From positions 558,001-622,000 of the forward strand of contig BRON01000003.1 of the NCBI GenBank assembly GCA_024345305.1: a stretch of DNA of 64,000 nucleotides. Direction: 5' to 3'. Source of the stretch: Mrakia gelida. Lineage: Eukaryota > Basidiomycota > Tremellomycetes > Cystofilobasidiales > Mrakiaceae. This document shows, piece by piece, positions 56,417-64,000 of this stretch. Made by a program: the position numbers and the translations under genes. The notes under the pieces were generated by a model, which saw only the letters and a program-made list of their open reading frames with translations, did no database searches and was not told the origin of the DNA. How positions within the stretch are numbered: the stretch's first letter is position 1; every line of letters starts with the position of its first letter.

Positions 56417-59400
56417 CTACCGATAGCACAAATTCACCACCACAAACGCGATCCAAGCGGGCCAAAACACGCTCAACACATCCTTCAACCACCTCGCCGC
56501 CAGCGCCTCCTCCCCACCCAACAACCCCCACACCTTCCTCGGCACTCCAATCGCCCGTCTCAAATCCACCAGCACCTCCTTGATCCCGATCGACTCCCCT
56601 CGAGAGGCTCGCGTCGTCGAGGGAAGTAAAGTGTTCTCCTTCTCGAGGATGCGAGAGACTTTCCTGATCTGACCTGGACGGGAGGAGGCTGAGCCTGATC
56701 CGCCTGGAGTGGTAGGGGAGAGGAGACCGAGACCGATTCCTGAGGAGGTTCGAGGGAGGGGGAGGAAGTAGGAGGGAGCACCTGCTCCTCCTTCTTCGAT
56801 GGTTGAGGGCGATTGAGCGCGCGAGTAGGAGTTGTTCTCGTCGTACTCGACGTCGACCTGGGAAGCGGCGGCGTGGAACCCAGCGAGGTAGAACGAGCTT
56901 GGTCGAGTAGGGTTGCTGGCTCCTGCGACGAGGGAGGGTCCAGCGTCGACGGAGAAGGACGAGGGCTCCTCGTGGAGTTGGGATTCGGTGCTGGAGGGGT
57001 GGTAGCCGAGGCGAGGGGAGGCGGTGGGTGAGGGAGGCATGGATCGAGAGGATCGACGGGTTGGGTTCGGAGAGGCGAAGGGAGTCATCCCTAGGTTGGC
57101 GTTGGATCCTAGACGAGGGGATTTGAGAGGGTTGGTTCCGATGAGGGGGGTGGAGGAATGTCGCATGGGGGAGTTGGAGCCTGAGGAGGGAGCGGTGAGG
57201 ATGTTGAGAGGGGTGGGACGACGACGACGGTAGGATTTTTTGGCGTTGAGGAAGAGGAGGACGAGGAGGGTGAGGACGGTGAAGGGGATGTCTGGAGAAC
57301 GAGAAAGACGAGTCAGCGAGACGCGACGAAGGGAGAATGAACGAAAGCGAACGGAAGAGGTCGGCTCACAGATGTTGAAGTATATTCCGAGCTGGTTGGG
57401 GAGGTTGCAAGCCATGTCGGCGTGGGAGGGAGCTGTGGGATCGAGAGGGTTTGGAGGAACGAGCGAGAGGATCTGGAAGCCTGGTGTCGAGATCCCCATC
57501 GCCATCGAGAAGGTCTTGACGGTGACCTCTCGAACCGAGTTGGGGTGGGTGTAGTCGCAGTGATCGTGATCGTCTCCACTGAATACGAGGAGGCCAACGA
57601 AACACGAAGTCAGCTCATCGAAAGCGCGAGAGAACGAAGGTGGGAAAGACGCGTCGAATCTCAACGAAAGCTTACCTGAAGATCAACGTCGGTTTCACCT
57701 TCTCCATCAAGAACGTCGACGTCTCAGCACCCCTACATAAACCCAAATCATCCACCCAGTCAGCTCAAGCGCGAAGGATGACCGAGCGAAGAGACTAGCA
57801 AGGACTCACAGCAGCTTCTGATAACCCAGCCCAGCTCCGTTCGAGATGAACCCTCCTCCCTCTCGATTCGGCCCACACTCGACCCTCTCCCGCCTCGTCA
57901 ACGGCACATGCGACAGCAAGATCCTAGGGAACTTCGGTACGGCTACCGAGGCAAGGAAACGAGAAGTTGATCAGCTCAGTCCTCCTTCTCAACGAGCTCG
58001 CAACGCAAAGAAGGAAGGAAGCGAAGGTCGTTCGACTCGGGACTCACTGTTTCCCAACCTCTGCAAGAACTCGATACTCCCACCATCCTGTCCATCCCAC
58101 TCTCCGAACCGAGTCTCAGCAGCATACCTATAGACCCAGCACGAAAGGTCAGCTCTCTCTTCCAGAAACTCGAGTCGATTCGAAAGTCGAGTGCTCGCTC
58201 ACCTCCGGTAGTCCTCCTCGATCAACCCTGGAGCGTCGAGCATCACGAACGTATGGTTCCCGAGCGTCACCTCCTGGTTGACTGCCCCAAAGTACTGCTG
58301 ATACCGATCTCGAGCGTGAGGAGAGAAGGACCGTGATGTTCCCAGGCCCTGCATCGAAACAAACACGAGCGAGAGAGGGTTCAGGTCAGCGAGCTCGTTT
58401 CGAGCGAGGGAGGGAAAGGAGCGAGGAGAGAGAGGAACGTACGACGTCTCTGTTCCCAGGGATGTAGAAGACTCGTAGATCGTGAGGTGTCGAGAAGATG
58501 TGTTTGAAGCGGGCGGCGTAGGATTTGAACCTGTGGTGGTGATGGGAGAAAGGCGATGATGGTGAAGGGAAGGAGGGGAAGTGTTCAGCTCTCTTCTCCC
58601 ATGCAAGCTCGTTGGGCGGAAGTACTCACTCAGCGTCCGACAGGGTAGCTCTCCCTGAATCCAACTGATCTCCTAGGAAGAAGACAGCGTCTGGCTTGAA
58701 CTTCTTTGCTACTGACCAGCTCTTCTTGAGGTAGGTGTCTACGACGAACTCGGTGATGGCGGTCTTCCAAGGTTTCCGACGGAACGAGGGAGAGTGGAAG
58801 TCGATCAACTGAGGATCAGAGATCAACAGGATTCGGGTCGCGCGAGGTCGTTTCCGTGAAGGAGTGGGCAGCATCTACGAGAGAAGAGGAGGAGAGTGTG
58901 AGCTTGAGAGCTTGGACGAGAGCTCGAGGGAGGGATGGATCGAACAAGGTTGAAGAACGAGGGGGGCGAGACAGTTTCGAGAGACGAGAAGGAGAGCTTA
59001 CTTTAGGTAGTTTTTTCTCCAGTTTCGACCATCGACAGGAGGACACAGACCAGTAGAACTAGAGAAGAAGAAAGAGGGAGAGAAGGAGTCAGCTCGAGCT
59101 GGAATTCAAGGAAGCGAGAGAGGGAAGGAAGGGAGGGAGGAGGGCCAGCGAACGAGGAGAGCTCGTCCTTCAGCTCATCACACCTCCTCCTGCCTCCCAT
59201 ATCTCCCTCTCTCGTTCTCGACAAGAGCTCACCTGTCCAACCTATATGCACGCGAAGGAGAAGAACAAGGTCAGCATCTCGTTTCGAGCTCGTTCTCTTC
59301 AACGAAGGGCTGAACCGAGGAGGGAAAGAAGGAAGGAGGGGAAGGAAGGAAGGCGCTACTGACCTCGTTCCAAACGACAAGCACCAACCATCCAAACCGG

Positions 59401-59471
59401 AAAGAGAAAGCAGCACTGTTGATGAGAGGGTTCTGACGTCGTCGCCGCGATAGAGACCCGTTCCCTGACAT
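56417..59471 (-). CDS. Cdc1/Ted1/PGAP5-type metallophosphoesterase
   Basis: ER-membrane metallophosphoesterases of this family remove ethanolamine phosphate from GPI anchors during their remodelling. A short N-terminal membrane helix (AAFSFRFGWLVLVVWNEVGW) leads to RATRILLISDPQLID, which supplies the first metal-binding Asp, then PDAVFFLGDQLDSGR, YIPGNRDVG, FVMLDAPGLIEEDY, RILLSHVPLTRRE and LIFSGDDHDHCDYTH, the successive metal-site motifs. A second membrane helix (IPFTVLTLLVLLFLNA) follows, then a Ser/Pro-rich cytosolic linker (about 56600-57230) and a C-terminal helix WPAWIAFVVVNLCYR. The Asn-His of the classical GNH(D/E) motif is Asn-Arg here. About eight introns. The ATG at 59471 is the first in frame ahead of the anchor. 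The CDC1/TED1/PGAP5 grouping is confident; the exact orthologue is not. Confidence 0.87.
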
Positions 59472-59700
59472 GGCGAAAAGGAACGACGAGAAAGGAAGGA
59501 AGGAGTTGAGGAGGGATCGAAGGTCGCGCCTCGACTCGCTCGACGAACACCTCCGCTTTCTCTTTTCAAATGGGAAGCGAACAGGAAAACAGAACAAACT
59601 TTTCTCAGGGAGAAGTCAGGGCGGCAGTGGAGACGAAAAATAGAACGCTGTCTTTCTCCCTCGAAAAGACGGGCAAGTATGAACAGAGAGCGCATCAAGA

Positions 59701-61969
59701 TCATCGACGAGAAGAAAGGACACCATCGACGGCTCCCTTGATTCCTCGTCCCACGAGATCTCCCAGTCCTCCAGCGACGTTCTTCAGTCCGTTCGCGGCT
59801 GAGGCGACCTGAGCGAGCGAGGGCAAGCTAGGAGCTGAAAGACCTGAGCCTGCTCCGTCTCCTCCGGATTCTGTGGAACGAAAAACAAACGGAAGAACGC
59901 GTCGAGAAAGTCAGCAACGCGTCGTCTCTCCTTCCCCCCCCTTCCCTTCCCTCCCATCTTCAGGATTTTGTCTGTCGTCGAACTCACGCTTCATAATCAA
60001 CCCCTTCACACCTTCCAACTCCTGCAGCACATCCATCCCCACTCCCCTCACCCACCTCAACGCCTTGTTCTCCGTCCTGAACATCTTCTCCAACCCATCC
60101 GTCGCGGTCATCACCACCTGATTCTTCACCCACCGCTCCCTCTCGTACCCCTTCAACGTAACCATGCTCCCCAGATCCCCCCCAACCTTCATCCCCTTCT
60201 CGAGATGCTCAACCAGACTCCTCACGTCCCCAAGACCCATGTTGAGTCCCATCCCGCAATGAGGGTGGATCGTGTGCGCTGCATCTCCAACGAGGGCGAC
60301 TCGAGGGGAAACGTAGGATTCTGCGTGGGAGTAGGCGAGAGGGAAGGAGGCTGTTGCTCCTGCTTGCACGGAGAGGACGAGAGGAGGGACGAGGTCGTAG
60401 TTGTGAGGAGGAATTCCAGTGGGCGAGGGAGGGTGGAGGATCGAGAGGTGAGAGTGAGGTTGGATGGTTCCGGAGGAGTTCTCGATCAACGCGATGGTGG
60501 AGAGGATTTCAGAGTAGGCGAAAGGTTTGGTTGGGTCTGCTTGGTGAGAGGCGAGGATTCGTTCGAGGAGGTGCTTGACGCCGTGCTCTGGGATTCGATA
60601 GCACGCGTTGATCATGAGGACGAGGGATTCCTCTGGGAGGGATTTGACGGCGAGGGAGAGCTCAGGAGGGTGGATGTGCCAGGCGAGGGAGGCTTGGTTG
60701 TTGGTGAGAGGGAGGAAGGCGAGAGGACCGGAGGGGAGGAAGCGTTGGAACGCGGTGAGGGTTCGGGGAGTTGGAGGCGAAGGGTAAGGGTTGTGGGTCA
60801 TGACCGAGACGATGGTGTGGGTGTTGTAGGAGTGACCGTGCGATTCGATTCCAGCGAATTTTCGGACGGGGGAGCGAAGACCGTCAGCTCCGATCTGAGG
60901 GAGAGGACGAGAACGACGACGTGAGAAGAGGTCAGCGTTTCGCGTCCGTGGATCGCGTTCCCCTAGAGTTTTCGAGAGACGATGATTTGTGAACTCACGA
61001 CCAGCCTAGCTCGAAGTCCCTTCCCACCAGTAACTCTGACAACAGGCCACTCTCCAGCTCCTCCAACGCCGGTCTCCCTCTCGATCCCTTCGACCCTCGT
61101 CCCTCCCATCAGCTCGACGTTCTTAGCCTGCTCCCTCAACATCCTCAGCATTCCGTACTGAAGATTCAAGTTCTCCACCAAGGTCGACATCCCAGTTCCA
61201 GCAGGAGCGGTGAATGTGATTCGAGAAGGAGTGAGCGAGTCCCAAACCTGTCGGGACGAGGAAGGAAGGGAGGAGAGGGAAGGGTCAGCTCGAGCTCAAC
61301 CTCTCTTCCTTCCCTCGCGAGAAGCTCCTCTCAGATCGCTTCCTCGCTCTCTTTTCATGCAGCAAGAACGTACCTGCATCTCCTCTATAGGACCCAGTCG
61401 ATGCTGGTTGACGTAGGACCATCCTCCCATAGCTGAAGGAAGGGGCACGATCTCATCAGCAAATGGGCTTCTCGGGGGGGTTGGATCGAAGGAGGCCGAA
61501 GAGGGAGGAAGAGAAGAGGGCTCACTCTTGAGGAAACCTCGGTTCTCGTTCGTGACTGAACTGATCCTGTTGCTCCACTCTCCATCCTTGGGTTTCCAGG
61601 CTTCGATCTTGGAAAGATCGGAAGCTTCGATGAGGCACGTCTTGAGGTGAGACGTCGTGGGACGAGAACCTGAGAAACGAGAGAGTTCGATTCAGCCTTC
61701 GTCACTCGATCTCCACAGGGACGAGCAGGAGTAGATATGGGCTCACCGAGAGCAGCAGCGAGAGAGAGTCCAGCGACACCTCCTCCGATGATGACGATGT
61801 CGTAGTCGGACGGGGGAGGGAGGGCAGAGGCAGGAAGGGAGGAGGAGGGAGAGGTCGAGCTCGAAGCGACGGGCGAAGGAGAGGGTGAAGCGGCTACAGC
61901 GTAAGCTCGGAAGAGAATTTGCCGAGATGGGGTCCTGAGGGATCTCCTAGCGAGGAGGGTGGCCGACAT
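59701..61969 (-). CDS. COQ6: Ubiquinone biosynthesis FAD monooxygenase Coq6
   Basis: Coq6 hydroxylates the ring of the coenzyme Q precursor at C5 on the matrix side of the mitochondrial inner membrane. The start MSATLLARRSLRTPSRQILF is Arg/Ser-rich with no acids, a typical matrix-targeting presequence. FAD-binding motifs are present in order: DYDIVIIGGGVAGLSLAAAL (GxGxxG type), ARLVIGADGLRSPVRKFAG (DG motif) and PRVALVGDAAHTIHPHCGMG then LNMGLGDV (GD motif with the family's aromatic-hydroxylase signature). A last exon after the intron at about 59873-59984 adds a Gly/Ser-rich tail with LKNVAGGLGDLVGRGIKGAV, ending LSSRR. About five introns, one carrying two ACGCGTC copies near 59898-59924. The presequence and all three motifs make the call secure. 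Confidence 0.94.
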
Positions 61970-63042
61970 GATTTCGGATAAGGAAAGGAAGAGGTTGGAG
62001 GAGTAGGAAGAGAGATGGTCCTCGAAACGACTTTCTGATCGTCGACGTCCATCTTCCTCCCTCTTCTTATCGTTCGATCTTTATATCCTCAGCTGAAAAG
62101 AAGATCTCAAGCACAGGCTACCCTTCGGGAAAGCTTTTGAGAGCTCAAGACTGAGCTCATCCTCGCCAGGGGTGGAAGAAGTATGGGAATCGTGAGCGAG
62201 GGGGGGAGAGGGAGGAAGGACGAAGCTCACCAACTCGACGACTGCCTCCCTGTCGTTCTCAACCGTTCCCAGCACTTCAAAACCGTCACTGGTGAGTCAA
62301 ATATGCTCTTCGCAAGTGAACCTTGAGTAGCGGAGGTATAACAGCGGTTCTGGCCCCGTCCTTGGAAGAACAAACGCGCCCAGCTCGAGGTCACCCAACT
62401 CTTCTCCCCCCGTCTCGTTTTCAGTCCTCGTCTTGGACCTCTCAGCTTTCCTCAAGCTTGATATGTCACCGGGTACAGGCATCAGCATCGCCTTTCTATC
62501 AGACCTGACCTCTATGCGTTCGCCCAAAGAGTTGCAGCGCTTTCGAGCTTTTGATTTCTCGCGCGACGTCCTCCTCGGCCTCTCGCACGAGACTGCTTCC
62601 CTCTCTCTTCTCTACCTCTTCGTCACCCTCTCGTTGCACGCGCTGAATCGACCCTCACGGCAGCCCTCGCACCGGTTCCAGCTGTCACCTCGGCGAAAAC
62701 CGAGCTGGTTTTCGTATGGAATCAGAAGAGATCGACCTCGTAAATGAAGCGATGACGGGTCTTGAGGACGGTTGGAATTCTCTTCGTTTTCCTTCTCACA
62801 CACGCCTCTTCTCTGCTGAAAAGTGACAGACTTCGGATCTCGGCACTCCCAAGAGTCATACGCCCCAGCGGAGCTCGGCTGAAGTCGCCCTCCCGGTCCA
62901 AGGTATAAAAGGTGAGTCGTGTTCCTCGAGTTCTTCTTCATTCCAAACCACCACCATCTCTCCCTTCCTTCCACCTCCCTACACTCACGCACCCACACCC
63001 CACACTACCTTCTCCCCTTCCACCACCTACTCCCTTTCCACC
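61970..63042. promoter_or_regulatory. Divergent region between COQ6 and the deacetylase gene
   Basis: About 1.07 kb between two divergent starts. I find no supported gene. The right end carries a clear TATA element and a long C-rich leader before the deacetylase ATG; the left end must carry the COQ6 promoter. Short frames at about 62320-62750 have frequent alternatives and no recognisable domain. Confidence 0.5.
62904..62910 (+). promoter_or_regulatory. TATA box of the deacetylase gene
   Basis: TATAAAA followed by GG, 133 bases upstream of the ATG at 63043, with a C/T-rich leader between them. Most other genes here have no such element, so this gene is probably regulated or strongly expressed (inference). 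Confidence 0.6.
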
Positions 63043-64000
63043 ATGCTCATGAAACTCCTCTCTCTCTCAGCCCTCCTCGCTCTCGCCTCTGCGTCGCCCG
63101 CTCCTCACAAGAGATCCGTCGAGGTCGTAGAGAACTGTCTCGACTCGGGTTCCGCCGCCATCACGTTCGACGATGGTCCTTACATCTACGAGGAGAGCAT
63201 CGCCGCTATCCTCGACGCAGCGGGGGCGAAGGGAACATTCTTCCTCAACGGTGAGTCGCCGCCTTTCGTCCGTTCGCTCTCGAACCTCCAACTGATCCTT
63301 CCCCCTTCTGTTTTCTCTTCCAGGGGCCAACTACGACTGCATCTATGATCACGCCGACTCTATCAAAGCGCTCTACAACGGTGGTCACACCCTCGGAAAC
63401 CACGGGGTTGGTTCGAGCGTCGTTTTTGTGCTCGCGTCGCTTCTCCTCGTCGCTGACCACCTCTTTTCTTCTTCGTTTTTTGCAGTGGAGCCACCCCGAC
63501 TTCACTTCTCTGTGAGTTTCTGACTTTTTTGCACCGGAGTCAGAGCGAGAGCCCCTTCGCTGCTGAGAGGAGGACTCACCCTGCCGTCGATCCTCGTCTT
63601 CCGAATCGTGACTCACCAACCTTCGTCTTGCCTTTTCTGTCTCAGTTCCTGGGACCAAATCCACGACGAGCTCTACAAGGTCGAACAGGCCTTCATCAAG
63701 ATCTTGGGTGTCAAACCTCTCTTCTTCCGACCTCCTTACGGAAACTACAACGATCTCGGTGCGTTTTCGTTCATCCTTCGCACGCGTCGAGTCGACGGAA
63801 GCTGACTTTTCCTTCCTTCTCTGGCGAAACAGTTCTCTCCGCTCTCGATACTCGCGGATATAAAAAAGTATTCATTTGGAACGAGGATCCTGGAGATGCG
63901 AACGGCGTCTCGGTCGAGGATCAAAAGAAGATGTACGACGGAATCCCGTCGCAGTTCCCCACTCCTCAGCTCATCCTTCAGCACTCTGTGAGTACGAGTT
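63043..64000 (+). CDS. Secreted chitin/polysaccharide deacetylase, 3' part cut by window edge
   Basis: A carbohydrate esterase family 4 (NodB-like) enzyme that removes N-acetyl groups from chitin or a related cell-wall polymer. The N-terminus MLMKLLSLSALLALASASPA is a signal peptide, then HKR. Catalytic motifs in order: motif 1 AITFDDGPYIYEE (catalytic and metal Asp), motif 2 GGHTLGNHGWSHPDFTSLSW (H-x4-H-type metal site: the two His flank WS), and motif 3 FFRPPYGNYND. Then GYKKVFIWNEDPGDANG and LILQHS near the right edge, the start of motif 5 (L-x-LH-like). Exon junctions at 63252/63324, 63409/63486, 63516/63646 and 63760/63831 splice in frame. Enough of the protein is seen to expect activity, but the C-terminus (possible GPI or Ser/Thr tail) is outside the window. 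A second Met at 63049 could also start it. Confidence 0.93.

Noticed and set aside
1..64000. Mobile elements, viral insertions and CRISPR arrays
   Set aside because: No reverse transcriptase, transposase, integrase, long terminal repeat, capsid-like frame or regularly spaced repeat was found on either strand.

Overview
This window is eukaryotic nuclear DNA from a fungus, most likely a basidiomycete yeast of the Rhodotorula/Sporobolomyces type (Pucciniomycotina). That placement is an inference. The sequence is GC-rich and almost every gene is broken by many short introns of about 50-150 bases. These start GTGAG/GTAAG/GTCAG, carry a CTGAC- or CTAAC-like branch site (very often GCTGAC) about 20-40 bases before the 3' AG, and are spliced in frame. 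Proteins are rich in Ser/Pro low-complexity segments. I see no transposon, virus or CRISPR.

Layout. 1-9.6 kb: a MYND-finger protein (minus, cut by the left edge), a large conserved protein of unknown function (plus) and a probable cohesin loader MAU2/SCC4 (plus). 9.9-18.5 kb, all minus: ESCRT-III regulator VTA1, an NmrA-like NAD(P)-binding protein, a single-domain RNase III, and an unknown protein with a C-terminal membrane anchor. 20-28 kb, minus: a large scaffold with two PH-like modules and a DHHC palmitoyltransferase. 28.4-35.1 kb, minus: a Dicer-like protein with dimerisation, platform, two RNase III and dsRNA-binding domains but no helicase, the N-terminus being a very long disordered region. 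35.6-40.3 kb: ribose-phosphate pyrophosphokinase (minus) diverging from a BSD-domain protein (plus). 40.3-42.9 kb is gene-poor and holds an intron-containing tRNA-Asp(GTC). 42.9-48.2 kb: a small putative membrane protein (plus), a Cid1-type nucleotidyltransferase (minus) and mitochondrial ribosomal protein uL4m (plus). 48.5-56.0 kb, plus: a DDX60-like Ski2-family RNA helicase. 56.4-62.0 kb, minus: a Cdc1/Ted1/PGAP5-type metallophosphoesterase and the ubiquinone hydroxylase COQ6. 63.0-64 kb, plus: a secreted chitin/polysaccharide deacetylase, cut by the right edge.

How the genes may work together. Most are independent housekeeping genes. The notable pattern is four genes for double-stranded-RNA or RNA-end metabolism within about 42 kb: RNase III, helicase-less Dicer, Cid1-like nucleotidyltransferase and DDX60-like helicase. 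A Dicer with no helicase beside a separate SF2 RNA helicase and a terminal nucleotidyltransferase suggests an RNA-silencing or RNA-surveillance neighbourhood in which helicase function may be supplied in trans. This is inference; the genes do not form one block and housekeeping genes lie between them. A second genome-level pattern is a strong excess of the palindrome GACGCGTC inside introns.
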